Assembly (NCBI RefSeq): GCF_902498805.1 | Contig: NZ_LR701601.1 | Coordinates: forward strand, 1-64,000 | DNA from: Imperialibacter sp. EC-SDR9 | Lineage (GTDB): Bacteria > Bacteroidota > Bacteroidia > Cytophagales > Cyclobacteriaceae | Length of the DNA: 64,000 bases | Reading direction: 5' to 3' | Part shown: positions 35,478-43,912 of the stretch, in pieces | How the letters are laid out: each line of letters opens with the position of its first letter | Numbering within the stretch: the stretch's first letter is position 1 | The notes under the pieces: generated by a model | Seen by the model: only the letters and a program-made list of their open reading frames with translations | The model's database searches: none | Told to the model about the DNA's origin: nothing | Translations under genes and position numbers: made by a program

Positions 35478-36351
35478 TTTTTCGATTGCCACGCCCAATA
35501 ATTTTAGTTTTAAAGAATGCCTTTGGTTTCTCGACAGGGGCTTCGACGACTGCCTGCACAAGGTGCAGGGCGGGTCGGTTACCAAGCTTTTGAGAATTGG
35601 CGACCAAGGGCATTCTCTTTTAAGAGTCAGTGAATCAGATGGCGCACTTCGGGTTGATTTGCTAAAAGGTGAGGCCAGGGAATCGGAGGTTATCGATTAT
35701 ATCACCGAGTGGCTGCATTTGGAAGGGGACGTTGCGCCGTTGAAAGCCATTGCCCGGCGAGATGCTGACCTTGAGCAGTTGGTTGAAAAGTACTGGGGGC
35801 TTCGTTTAATTTCTATCCCCGACCTTTTTGAAGTACTTTGCTGGAGCATTATTGGCCAGCAGATCAACCTGACATTTGCCTACAAGCTCAAAAGAAGTCT
35901 GGTAGAAGCCGTTGGCGAAAGTGAAACTTATGAGGGGCAGACCTACCATGTTTTTCCCAGCCCAAAGCAGGTGCTTGAGCTGTCTTTCGACGACCTAAAG
36001 GCCATGCAATACTCTTCTCAAAAGGCCAACTACCTGCACATAGTGGCGGAAGCCTTTCTGGCTGGCGAGATCTCTGTTGAAAAGCTTTCTTTGATGGAGA
36101 GCACGCCGGAGATGCTGAAATGCCTCATGAGCCTGAAGGGCGTAGGGGAGTGGACAGCCAACTACGTGGCCATGAAATGCCTGCGCAGGCCCGATGCCCT
36201 TACCTATGGCGATGCAGGACTGCTCAACGGCTACAAGCAGCTAAAAGGTCTAGATAGAAAACCCACCAGAGAAGAGCTGGAAACCTTTTTCGGGCAATTC
36301 CCGGGATGGGAGGCCTATATTGTGTTTTATATCTGGCGGTCGCTGGCGTAG
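35467..36351 (+). CDS. DNA-3-methyladenine glycosylase (AlkA family, HhH-GPD)
   Basis: A 294-residue glycosylase for alkylated bases. An N-terminal AlkA_N-like domain precedes the helix-hairpin-helix and Gly/Pro/Asp region LKGVGEWTANYVAMKCL, with the catalytic Asp most likely in TYGDAGL. I chose the ATG at 35467, which overlaps the end of the ada-like gene by 11 bp in another frame; a longer frame from 35425 would run deep into that gene. The pair forms an alkylation-repair operon: direct reversal plus base excision. Confidence 0.9.
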   Translation: MPLSFSIATPNNFSFKECLWFLDRGFDDCLHKVQGGSVTKLLRIGDQGHSLLRVSESDGALRVDLLKGEARESEVIDYITEWLHLEGDVAPLKAIARRDADLEQLVEKYWGLRLISIPDLFEVLCWSIIGQQINLTFAYKLKRSLVEAVGESETYEGQTYHVFPSPKQVLELSFDDLKAMQYSSQKANYLHIVAEAFLAGEISVEKLSLMESTPEMLKCLMSLKGVGEWTANYVAMKCLRRPDALTYGDAGLLNGYKQLKGLDRKPTREELETFFGQFPGWEAYIVFYIWRSLA

Positions 36352-36414
36352 CCAGTTTCTTGTTTTATACTCGCCTTTTTGATAGATTCATAACATGAAT
36401 AGCGATGAAAGGAT

Positions 36415-36996
36415 ATGAACCCCAACTACAGACTGTATTCAATAGTAATTTTATTCGCTGGAATATCCACCTCTTTTATCTTCCTTCTTTTCCAAAATGC
36501 CGTTCATATTATGTACGAAAGCCCTGGCGAGGCATCGGACTTTAACCGATTCATTTTCCCCATCGCTTTATTAGCTATCACTCCCGGTCTTTTTATTAAG
36601 GCAAAGTCGCTGACCAACAAAATACTAGTAACAGGAGGGACGCTTTTGCTGCTGGCCACTGTGCTGTCAGTCGTTACCGGGTTGACTTTTGGTTATGCAT
36701 CGAAGACTGAGACCTTCTTGTTGTATTTCCTTTCCTGTGGCTTAACATTTATCGTGTTGGCATTTACGGTGGCTTTGCTCTTGCGTCTTTTGCTCTATTC
36801 CCAGGCGCTGGATGGACAGGGAACCCTGAAACTAGCCGCAATTTTCACTGCCGGTATCGCCATGGGCTATTTGGTTTTTATGGGAGTAGGCACCTTGAAC
36901 ACCGTCAGCGTTTTTGCCCTCTGGTATCTCGTATTGATATTAATCGGCTTCGCTTTCTTTATTGCCAGGAAAGAACAGCCACTAGCAGCAGGCTGA
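36415..36996 (+). CDS. hypothetical membrane protein, six helices
   Basis: A 193-residue protein with about six predicted membrane helices (8-27, 46-60, 70-90, 100-125, 138-157 and 163-183) and short polar loops. No conserved motif that I recognise. It follows alkA by 63 bp on the same strand but is not known to be part of repair operons. Just downstream begins the palindrome-rich block. Function unknown. Confidence 0.7.
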   Translation: MNPNYRLYSIVILFAGISTSFIFLLFQNAVHIMYESPGEASDFNRFIFPIALLAITPGLFIKAKSLTNKILVTGGTLLLLATVLSVVTGLTFGYASKTETFLLYFLSCGLTFIVLAFTVALLLRLLLYSQALDGQGTLKLAAIFTAGIAMGYLVFMGVGTLNTVSVFALWYLVLILIGFAFFIARKEQPLAAG

Positions 36997-37012
36997 GTTA
37001 GCCACGAGGGCG

Positions 37013-37109
37013 AGACTACAAAAGTTTGGCACCTCAGCCGATGCACGCTTTTCCAGAGTGGCTGTCAGCCGATCAGCTTTGCTGTTGACAAGCAAAACTT
37101 TTGTAGTCT
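37013..37109. mobile_element. MITE-like element copy 1, with target-site duplication
   Basis: A 97-bp element with perfect 15-bp terminal inverted repeats (AGACTACAAAAGTTT and its complement) and no coding capacity. It is immediately flanked by the direct repeat GGGCG (37008-37012 and 37110-37114), the expected 5-bp target-site duplication. A second copy lies at 37513-37608. No transposase with matching ends is present in the window, so it would be mobilised in trans. Confidence 0.82.
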
Positions 37110-37252
37110 GGGCGTCACCGGATCCCCCTCCCACGGGGTTAAAAATCTACCCTACTCTTACCCAAAACTGGCTTGATTTTCGTATATTGATATATATGGG
37201 GGCATTTACCTCATTTTTTGCCTCCTTCACACCATACTCTTCCGTCTTCCGT

Positions 37253-37266
37253 TTGGTGCGCACCAA
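37253..37266. repeat. 14-bp perfect palindrome
   Basis: TTGGTGCGCACCAA is perfectly self-complementary. Just after it, TGCCCAG(C/T)ACTCACTA occurs twice (near 37280 and 37302), and GGTGCGCA recurs at about 37323. It belongs to the palindrome-rich block between the two MITE-like copies. Confidence 0.6.
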
Positions 37267-37338
37267 TCGCTTCTATGGTGCCCAGCACTCACTACCTATG
37301 CTGCCCAGTACTCACTAGGTGTGGTGCGCATCATAGCC

Positions 37339-37473
37339 TCCTGTTAAGCCCTTATCACACCTATCATAAGCGCTTATCCCGAACGAAATAACGCCTTTAC
37401 TACCTATATGATAAGGGCTTATGAGGTAGTGACACAAGCGCTTGTCTACCACTTGGATAAGCGCTTAACAGGA
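37339..37473. repeat. nested palindrome array
   Basis: Outer arms TCCTGTTAAGCCCTTATC (37339-37356) and GATAAGCGCTTAACAGGA (37456-37473) pair over 18 bp with one mismatch. Inside are ATAAGCGCTTAT (37366-37377), ATAAGGGCTTAT (37411-37422, within CTACCT/AGGTAG arms at 37400-37429) and ACAAGCGCTTGT (37434-37445). The AAGSGCTT core therefore appears five times in 135 bp, alternately able to pair with itself or with its neighbours. It could be a structured RNA, multi-site protein-binding DNA, or a fold-back mobile element; no gene is present. Confidence 0.65.
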
Positions 37474-37512
37474 AGTCGGCTAGGGACTTTGCAAATGGCC
37501 GTGTAGATGGGG

Positions 37513-37608
37513 AAACTACAAAAGTTTGTTACCTCAGCCGGTGTACGGTTTCCCAGAGTGGCTGCCAGCCGATGAACTTTACTGTTAGCAGGCAAACTTT
37601 TGTAGTCT
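37513..37608. mobile_element. MITE-like element copy 2
   Basis: A second copy of the 97-bp element, in the same orientation and roughly 80 percent alike by eye. Its inner ends ACTACAAAAGTTTG (37515-37528) and complement (37593-37606) pair perfectly, and the interior keeps ACCTCAGCCG and CCAGAGTGGCTG. No clear flanking direct repeat is seen, so this may be an older or rearranged insertion. Confidence 0.75.
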
Positions 37609-37812
37609 CTATTAAATAGCTGCAAAAAGCCTCCATACGTTGAAATTCAGTCGTTTGGCGATAGCAAACATAGATTGGGCATTGATTTACTTCTTCCCGC
37701 CAAATGGTCGGGCAGGCAGCAATGACGTGCAGGTGGTGTTTTTTAGCTCCGGCATAATAGACGACTGAACGTGAATGTTAGGTGCTTCGGAATGCGGGTG
37801 GGTTAACGGTTG

Positions 37813-38085
37813 TCATCCTGTTTCGCCTACATTCCCCTTCCACCTTCCATACTCCTCCCGCATACAGTGCCCGCAGGGCCGGAAGCCGAGCTGCTGGGCT
37901 TCTGTTGCATCCAAAAAGAAGATCCTGTTTGCTGGTTTCATCCTTTTGCCTGACGGGCAGCTGAGCTGGCCGTAGATTTTCAGGTGGGCGTTGCCACCCA
38001 GCGTTACTTTGCCTTGCCTGATGAGAGCAGAAAGCTGACGGCTCCGGGCGAAGTGGGTGCTCCCCAGGTCTGTATGCCGGATCAT
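37813..38085 (-). CDS. stand-alone Ada-type metal-binding domain protein
   Basis: A 90-residue protein that corresponds to the N-terminal zinc domain of Ada. The block IYGQLSCPSGKRMK, then FFLDATEAQQLGFRPCGHC, aligns with Ada's metal-site segment. Three of the four ligand cysteines are kept; the position of Ada Cys38, the methyl acceptor, is Gly. It therefore probably cannot repair methylphosphotriesters in the Ada way and may bind DNA or metal differently. Its ATG overlaps the stop of the 2OG oxygenase gene (ATGA, 38082-38085), so the two are translated together. Confidence 0.85.
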   Translation of the reverse strand: MIRHTDLGSTHFARSRQLSALIRQGKVTLGGNAHLKIYGQLSCPSGKRMKPANRIFFLDATEAQQLGFRPCGHCMREEYGRWKGNVGETG

Positions 38086-38783
38086 TTGGCGTCGTGCAGA
38101 GGAATGCCCAGCGTCATCCGGTGGCCGGAGTGCACCGTGCTTACTCCGTGCCGCATTTGCACCCTGTAGTAGCCTTTGCTGCCCATCACGGGACGCTGGC
38201 TGGTAGCAAATATGACCAGGTCGCCCTGCTTTGGCGTCAGCGATATTGCCTTTGATTGGGCTCTGGGCCTTTGTTCTACCAAAATAAACTCACCGCCCTC
38301 ATAGTCCCAGCCGGGCTGCTTGAGAAAAAAGACCGGCTGAAAAGGGAAGTAGACATCGCCATACAGGTCCTGGTGAAGGGTGTTGTACCCGCCATCGCCG
38401 TATGTCAGCAGCAGGGGAGTAGGTCGGCGCTGTCCTTTGTCATGGCAAAGCTGGAGGAAGTCAGCATGGGCCTCAGGGAATGTCAGATTGAGCCGCAACG
38501 CTTTGCTCCAGAGATTGGCCGCAGGCACCAGCATTTCGTAGAGCTGTTGCCGAAGTGACTGGAGCAACCCGGGAAGGGCATAGTTGAAATACTTGTACTC
38601 TCCCTCTCCAAACCTGTAGCGGGCCATGTTGATGGTGGTGCGGAACAGGGCTGGTTCGGAGTACCAGGCCATTATTGTCTCACACTGCCCGGGGGTCAAC
38701 ACACTTTCGAGGTGGACAAATCCCTGCGAAAGCAAGGTGTGTTGCAGGCTGTCGGCAGCTATAGCTAAATTCATCACGGGCAT
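38082..38783 (-). CDS. 2OG-Fe(II) oxygenase linked to alkylation repair
   Basis: A 233-residue 2-oxoglutarate/Fe(II)-dependent dioxygenase. The facial triad is visible as H137-x-D139 (TLHQDLYGD) and a distal His, most likely H212, with Arg222 positioned to bind 2-oxoglutarate. It is not AlkB itself but a family resembling COG3826, often found near ada or alkA genes. It is co-translated with the small Ada-type metal-binding protein. Substrate unknown; alkylated nucleic acid repair is inferred from neighbours. Confidence 0.82.
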   Translation of the reverse strand: MPVMNLAIAADSLQHTLLSQGFVHLESVLTPGQCETIMAWYSEPALFRTTINMARYRFGEGEYKYFNYALPGLLQSLRQQLYEMLVPAANLWSKALRLNLTFPEAHADFLQLCHDKGQRRPTPLLLTYGDGGYNTLHQDLYGDVYFPFQPVFFLKQPGWDYEGGEFILVEQRPRAQSKAISLTPKQGDLVIFATSQRPVMGSKGYYRVQMRHGVSTVHSGHRMTLGIPLHDAK

Positions 38784-38945
38784 ACGAAATCGTGTAAAAG
38801 AGTTAGTTCGTTTTTACGATTCAAAACTACCCTGACCGGGTGCATGCGGCAATCCGATTCTTGCGCTCCTGTTTTTGCGGGATGACAGCAGGTGATAAAT
38901 AGCTCCCCTGGTTCAAAGCAATCAGGTTGCAATACATGGGTATTT

Positions 38946-39148
38946 AACGTGAGTTCGATATGAAAATGTAACAAAACATCAACGAGGGGCGTCATTGCGG
39001 AAATTTTCTTCAGATATTTTTCTCATCTGAAGAAAATTATCCGCAATCTCTGCCCCAAGACATATGAGATTCCGGATAAATATTGGCCAGTTTGAATTTT
39101 GGGCCAATATTTTCCGGAATGACGACATTTTTATATCGAACTCACGTT
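38946..39148. mobile_element. MITE-like element upstream of the CE7 esterase gene
   Basis: A 203-bp non-coding element. Its ends pair over 23 bp with one mismatch: AACGTGAGTTCGATATGAAA plus three bases at 38946-38968, with the complement at 39126-39148. ATTT flanks both sides (38942-38945 and 39149-39152) as a possible 4-bp duplication, although the region is AT-rich. Inside are two strong hairpins: 38994-39047 (13-bp perfect ATTTTCTTCAGAT arms plus outer ATTGCGG/CCGCAAT) and 39069-39120 (19-bp arms with one bulge). It ends 32 bp before the esterase start and could affect its expression. Confidence 0.75.
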
Positions 39149-39180
39149 ATTTATGTTTTCTTCACATAAAAACACATCCT

Positions 39181-40476
39181 ATGTCACTTTTCAAGCATCT
39201 TCGTATTGGCCTTACCGGCCTGATATTTTTGTGGGGCACCGCCGCCATAGCACAGAAGGTTGTCATTACGCCCGACAGAGCTGATGGTGTTTACAAAGTA
39301 GGTGAAACCGTTACCTGGAACCTTGCCTGCTCCGAGGATTGTGACTCTGTTCGGTATGTGCTGAAAAAGGGAGGGCTGATCGATATCCAGCATGATGATG
39401 TCTCCTTTGACAAAGGTACTCCTCAGGTAAGCTATACCTTCGATGCCCCCGGCACTATGCTGTTGGAAGTAAGCTGGGGCAAAGGCGGCTGGGGAAACAG
39501 GAGCGTAGGAGGTGCTGTAGCCAACCCGGATCAAATTGCCCTGTCGGCACAAAAGCCAAAGGACTTCGATAGTTTCTGGAAGAAAAAGGTGAAAGAACTT
39601 AAAAAGGTGCCTGCAAACCCTGCGCTTGAAAAAGGAGAGAGTGGCATTGAGAATGTCGACTATTGGAAGATTTCGATGGACAACATCAACGGCAGCCATA
39701 TCCAGGGACAGCTGGCCAAACCATCATCAGGAGAGAAGTTTCCTGCGTTACTTATCGTGCAGTGGGCGGGCGTGTATCCACTCGACAAAGGCTGGGCCGT
39801 GAACCGGGCGAAGGACGGATGGTTGACGCTGAACATAGAAGCCCATGACCTGCCCATCGACGAACCCAAAGAATTTTATAAGGAGCAGTCAGATGGGCCA
39901 TTGAAAAATTACCCTGCCATTGGCAACGACAGTCGTGAAACGAGCTACTTTCTGCGCATGTACTTGTCGTGCTACCGTGCGGCGCAATACCTCACCGAGC
40001 GCCCTGACTGGAATGGCGAAACGCTGGTGGTGATGGGCGACAGCCAGGGCGGGCAGCAAACCCTGATGACGGCTGGGTTCCATCCTGCCATTACTGCAGC
40101 CATTGCGCTGGTGCCTGCGGGCTTTGATATGCTTGGCCCGGATGTAGGAAGAAAAGGAGGGTGGCCCCAGTGGTATGGGAATACGGAAGGAAAAGACGCT
40201 GCCAAAGTGCACGAAGCCAGCCGCTACTATGATGTGGCCAACTTCGTGACGAATATCAAATGCCCGGTGCTTGTAGGCATCGGTCTGCTCGATGAAACCT
40301 GTCCTCCGGAAGGGATTTTAGCAGGTGTCAATCAGCTCACCACTCCCAAGCAAGTGATGATCCTGCCCAACTCTGGGCACCAGGATCGCAACGGTTCTCA
40401 GGAGCCTTTCAGGAGTGCACGTGACAAGGTTTGGTTGCCGTCGTTGCGTGATGGCAAAGGAGTGCCGGCGCAGTAA
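39181..40476 (+). CDS. CE7-like acetyl xylan esterase / alpha/beta hydrolase, secreted
   Basis: A 431-residue exported esterase. I chose ATG 39181, which gives a clean signal peptide (MSLFKHLRIGLTGLIFLWG...AQ); a longer frame from 39064 would be translated from inside the MITE-like element. After an N-terminal beta-sandwich (about 25-125) comes an AXE1/CE7 alpha/beta-hydrolase fold with the nucleophile in GDSQGG, the Asp in GLLDETCPPEG and the His in NSGHQ. It likely deacetylates xylan or short acetylated sugars. It fits the hemicellulose theme of the window but is not in that operon. Confidence 0.9.
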   Translation: MSLFKHLRIGLTGLIFLWGTAAIAQKVVITPDRADGVYKVGETVTWNLACSEDCDSVRYVLKKGGLIDIQHDDVSFDKGTPQVSYTFDAPGTMLLEVSWGKGGWGNRSVGGAVANPDQIALSAQKPKDFDSFWKKKVKELKKVPANPALEKGESGIENVDYWKISMDNINGSHIQGQLAKPSSGEKFPALLIVQWAGVYPLDKGWAVNRAKDGWLTLNIEAHDLPIDEPKEFYKEQSDGPLKNYPAIGNDSRETSYFLRMYLSCYRAAQYLTERPDWNGETLVVMGDSQGGQQTLMTAGFHPAITAAIALVPAGFDMLGPDVGRKGGWPQWYGNTEGKDAAKVHEASRYYDVANFVTNIKCPVLVGIGLLDETCPPEGILAGVNQLTTPKQVMILPNSGHQDRNGSQEPFRSARDKVWLPSLRDGKGVPAQ

Positions 40477-40493
40477 GCTTTACGCTGATGTGA

Positions 40494-40577
40494 AACCCTC
40501 CAAGGGATAGCTATTTGCTAGGCTCTCCGGTCGTGTTGTAGCTTTCTGCACCGAAAAGGACAAACCCTTGGAGGGTT
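40494..40577. repeat. REP-like inverted repeat after the esterase gene
   Basis: AACCCTCCAAGGG (40494-40506) and CCCTTGGAGGGTT (40565-40577) are perfect 13-bp complements around a 58-nt spacer. The long spacer and lack of a T-run make a simple terminator unlikely. No flanking direct repeat was seen. Similar CCTTGGAGGGTT units are dispersed in other Bacteroidota genomes, to my recollection. Confidence 0.6.
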
Positions 40578-40680
40578 GCAGACCAAATTTGCTTGCTCTA
40601 AGTTGTTGGCCTTTGCTAATAGTTATTCGTCGAATTATTCGTAAATCGCTCTCTTATTTTTTCCGGCTGTATCCGCACCA

Positions 40681-41604
40681 ATGAAAACACAGACCAAAGC
40701 ATACCTGGCCCTTGTCTTTATCTGCATCGTTTGGGGTACTACCTACCTTGCCATGCGGGTGGGTGTGTCACAATTTCCAGCGTTTGCTTTCTCAGCCATC
40801 AGGCAAACCATTGCTGGTGGCGGATTACTGCTGTTTGTCTGGTTGTCAGGCAAAGGCGGCACTATCAATGCTGCTTACCTAAAGAAGCACGCATTTATCG
40901 GATTGATGATGATCACCATTGGCAACGGCCTGGTGGGCTGGGCCGAAATGTTTATTCCCAGCGGCCTGGCGGCACTTATTTGCGCCATGATGCCGGTGTG
41001 TGTGGTGCTGATCAACCTGGCCAGCAAGGCGGAAGAAAAGCCCAATACGCTGATTTATGCCGGCCTGGCATTTGGTGTGGCGGGGCTGATGCTCGTTTTC
41101 AGAGAGCATGTCGCCGACCTGGTGAATCCCGACTATAGAATGGGCATTTTGCTCACGTTTGTCGCCATTATTGGCTGGTCGTACGGTAGTGTGAGCATCC
41201 GGCGGTATGGCAAACCAGAAAGCCCCCTGATGAACGCTGGTTTTCATTTGTTTTTCGGTGGCATCGGTATTTGGCTGTTCAGCTTTGTGTTCGACGACTA
41301 CACCCGGTTTTCAACCGTCGACTGGCAGGGAATGTCAGCCCTTTTGTATGTGACAGTATTTGGGTCGCTTGGCGCTTTTGTCTGTTACCTCTATGTGTTA
41401 CAACATCTTCCCGTTGGCCTGGCTTCCATCTATGCTTATGTCAATCCACTAGTGGCCGTACTGCTCGGCTGGTGGATCCTGGATGAAAAGCTCAACTTGC
41501 TGATCGCTTTGGCATTCATCGTGACAGTAATCGGTATTTTTATGGTGAACAAAGGCTACAAAGTGAAGGCATACAAAGCGCTTTCAAAGCCAGCGGCTAC
41601 TTAA
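40681..41604 (+). CDS. EamA-family (DMT superfamily) transporter
   Basis: A 307-residue membrane protein with ten predicted helices arranged as two EamA repeats (about 10-140 and 155-290). It shows the family's opening VFICIVWGTTYLAMRVGV and the second-half YVNPLVAVLLGWWILDEKL. DMT transporters of this type export amino acids or metabolites; substrate unknown. Single gene, not in an obvious operon. Confidence 0.9.
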   Translation: MKTQTKAYLALVFICIVWGTTYLAMRVGVSQFPAFAFSAIRQTIAGGGLLLFVWLSGKGGTINAAYLKKHAFIGLMMITIGNGLVGWAEMFIPSGLAALICAMMPVCVVLINLASKAEEKPNTLIYAGLAFGVAGLMLVFREHVADLVNPDYRMGILLTFVAIIGWSYGSVSIRRYGKPESPLMNAGFHLFFGGIGIWLFSFVFDDYTRFSTVDWQGMSALLYVTVFGSLGAFVCYLYVLQHLPVGLASIYAYVNPLVAVLLGWWILDEKLNLLIALAFIVTVIGIFMVNKGYKVKAYKALSKPAAT

Positions 41605-41689
41605 GGCAGCAGACCAAATCGTCACTTCGGCTAGAAAAGAATCTCAGGTTGATTAATTTGCTACTTTGAGACAAAGAGAACACACCGAT

Positions 41690-42130
41690 ATGGAAATAAG
41701 AAAAGCGAAACTGAACGACCTTCAGTATCTCACTCCACTTTTTGATGGCTACCGACAGTGGTATGGACAGGAGGCTGCCCTTGAAGCAGCGGGACAATTC
41801 CTGGAAGAACGATTACTGAATGGGGAAAGCGTTATTTTCATAGCCTATGTGGAAGGTATAGGTGCGGGGTTTACACAGCTTTACCCGTTGTTTAGCTCAG
41901 TCACTATGGAGCGCCTATGGCTGCTCAACGATTTGTACGTGGACAAGAAATTCCGACGCATGAGCATAGGCGAGGGACTGCTAAAAGCCGCTCAGGTCTT
42001 CGCCAAAGAAACGAGAGCCAAAGGACTTACACTGGAGACGCAGGATAGCAACCTATCGGCACAGCGGCTGTATGACAGCACAGGGTTTAAGAAAGAAGAG
42101 GGGGTTTATCATTATTTTTGGAAGGCTTAG
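41690..42130 (+). CDS. GNAT-family N-acetyltransferase
   Basis: A 146-residue GCN5-related acetyltransferase. I chose ATG 41690 (MEIRKAKLNDLQYLTPLF), a typical GNAT start, instead of the longer frame. The acetyl-CoA binding motif A appears as LYVDKKFRRMSIGEGLLKAA, with the usual LETQDSNLSAQRLYDSTGF motif B region; R-x-x-G/A is kept as RRMSIG. The substrate is unknown. It lies 32 bp before a DUF1572 gene and may be transcribed with it. Confidence 0.87.
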   Translation: MEIRKAKLNDLQYLTPLFDGYRQWYGQEAALEAAGQFLEERLLNGESVIFIAYVEGIGAGFTQLYPLFSSVTMERLWLLNDLYVDKKFRRMSIGEGLLKAAQVFAKETRAKGLTLETQDSNLSAQRLYDSTGFKKEEGVYHYFWKA

Positions 42131-42161
42131 CCTGGCCAATGTCACTTAAACTTTACTCGTT

Positions 42162-42680
42162 ATGAGCTACTTAGTTTCCGTAAGAAAGGAATTCCTTCGC
42201 TACAAAAGCCTCGGCGACAAAGCCATGGCCCAGGTGCCCGACGAAGGGCTGCACTGGCAGTACAACGAAGAAAGCAATAGTATTGCCACCACCGTAAAAC
42301 ACATCTGGGGCAATATGCTTTCACGCTGGACGAGTTTCTTAACTGAAGACGGCGAGAAGGAATGGCGGCAGCGAGACAGGGAGTTTGAGGAAGACAAAGC
42401 CACCAGGGCCGAGGTGCTTGGCAGGTGGGATGAAGGCTGGGCTTGCCTTTTTGCAGCACTGGATGGACTGAAGGAGGAAGATTTGCAACAGACGGTCTAC
42501 ATCAGGGCAGAGGCACATACGGTGATGGAAGCTATCAACAGGCAGCTAGCCCATTATCCTTACCATGTGGGGCAAATCGTGTACCTCGCCAGGATGCAGG
42601 CAGGCGGTAAATGGACAAGCTTATCCATTGCTCGAAACAAGTCGGATGAATTCAATAGAGAGAAGTTCAGGAGAAAATAG
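42162..42680 (+). CDS. DUF1572 (DinB-like) family protein
   Basis: A 172-residue helical protein of the DUF1572 family within the DinB/YfiT four-helix fold. Potential metal ligands are His near residue 46 (TTVKHIWGNM) and HYPYHVGQIVYLAR near 135-148, which fits the three-His pattern of the fold. Function unknown; some relatives are thiol transferases. It follows the GNAT gene by 31 bp. Confidence 0.85.
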   Translation: MSYLVSVRKEFLRYKSLGDKAMAQVPDEGLHWQYNEESNSIATTVKHIWGNMLSRWTSFLTEDGEKEWRQRDREFEEDKATRAEVLGRWDEGWACLFAALDGLKEEDLQQTVYIRAEAHTVMEAINRQLAHYPYHVGQIVYLARMQAGGKWTSLSIARNKSDEFNREKFRRK

Positions 42681-42781
42681 AGACCTAAAATTCTATCTTT
42701 CAGCGAATTCCCTGTTATGCTTCGACCATAAATCCTGCCTGGAAATTTTTACTTTTCCCGTGTCGGCGCTATTTTAGAATA

Positions 42782-43657
42782 ATGGAACGCCAAAGGTTTC
42801 TTTCGCTTTCGATCTGCATCATCCTTGGCAGCTACGGGCTTTTTGCCCAGCAAACCGGTGTGGTCGACTATCCAACGCTTGGCATCAGGTTTACTATTCC
42901 TGATGGCTGGAAGGGAGCGGAATCGGGAGAGGTTTTTCTTATGGGGTCAGATACCCAGCCGGGCCTCGTGATACTGATGACCCATCAGGAGTCGCAAATT
43001 CAAAACCTTAAGACACAAGCGGAAGCCGGCCTGGTAGATGAAGGCATCAGTCTACAGAAAGCAGGAGACTTTGAAAAAGTGGGTTCGGAAGGAATAGGAG
43101 CAGAGTTTTCCGGTACTATCCAGGGAACACAAGCCAAAGCCTATATTGCGGCAGTGGTCAATCCTTTTGGTACGGGCGTGACAGTGGTAGCTGCTACTGA
43201 TGTGCCCAACTATTCTTCTCTTTACAAGCAGCTGGCAAAGGAAATTGCCGGAAGTCTGCAGTTTTCTCAGCCCAAAGAGCCTCCGGTCACCGAAGAGTGG
43301 CGACAAACGCTCCAGGGAGTCAAACTCACCTATCTCAACTCCTACTCGAGCTCAGGGTATGACTCCTACGGTGGCTACAGCGATCATGAGGAGATTTTGC
43401 TTTGTGGCAACCGTTTTACGTTTTACAAAAGCAGCAGCATGTCCATCGACACTGGCGGGGCCTATGCCAGCAGTGCGGGCAATAGCAATAATGCAGGAAA
43501 CTGGACAGTGGCCACAAGCGGGGCGGGCGTGCCACTACTTCGTCTTCAGTACGACAATGGAAAGGTGTCGGACTTTGAGCTGGAGTACAAAGAGACGAAG
43601 ACCTACCTGAATGGCTACCGGTACTTTCGCACCTATGACCACGGGGAGTGCAGGTAG
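42782..43657 (+). CDS. secreted protein, PsbP/DUF1795-like N-terminal half
   Basis: A 291-residue exported protein with a signal peptide (cleavage near the Ala-Gln of LFAQ). Residues about 25-165 resemble PsbP/DUF1795-type domains (YPTLGIRFTIPDGWKG, then a beta/alpha pattern). A second domain (about 175-291) is rich in Ser, Gly and Tyr (YSSSGYDSYGGYSDH) and ends in beta strands. No catalytic motif. Function unknown. Confidence 0.7.
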   Translation: MERQRFLSLSICIILGSYGLFAQQTGVVDYPTLGIRFTIPDGWKGAESGEVFLMGSDTQPGLVILMTHQESQIQNLKTQAEAGLVDEGISLQKAGDFEKVGSEGIGAEFSGTIQGTQAKAYIAAVVNPFGTGVTVVAATDVPNYSSLYKQLAKEIAGSLQFSQPKEPPVTEEWRQTLQGVKLTYLNSYSSSGYDSYGGYSDHEEILLCGNRFTFYKSSSMSIDTGGAYASSAGNSNNAGNWTVATSGAGVPLLRLQYDNGKVSDFELEYKETKTYLNGYRYFRTYDHGECR

Positions 43658-43912
43658 GGTACACCGTCGCAGCACACAGACCTTCTGTCATTCGCTATCA
43701 ACCTTTCGAATATTTGACAGGCAAAAATTCTTCAAAGAGATAATATCTGGGTAGATTAGCTTACTTGATTTATGGTTTTTCAAAAATGCTGTTGCTGTTC
43801 CCGGAAGAGTTTGGGCTTTTCCTGGAACAGGCAACTTGCTCGCCTGAGTAGCACTGATGTGCGGTTTTTGAAATTGTATGGTTTATTATATTTCCCTTTA
43901 AGATACCTACTT

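Noticed and set aside
37058-37318. 86-codon frame across the palindrome block
   Set aside because: It overlaps a MITE-like element and palindromes and has no recognisable protein pattern.
37339-37473. Possible integron attC site (GTTAAGC and GCTTAAC ends)
   Set aside because: The two core sequences are in the wrong order for attC, there is no integrase, and no cassette array is present.
39064-39180. N-terminal extension of the CE7 esterase
   Set aside because: The extension would be translated from inside the inverted-repeat element; the later ATG gives a clean signal peptide.
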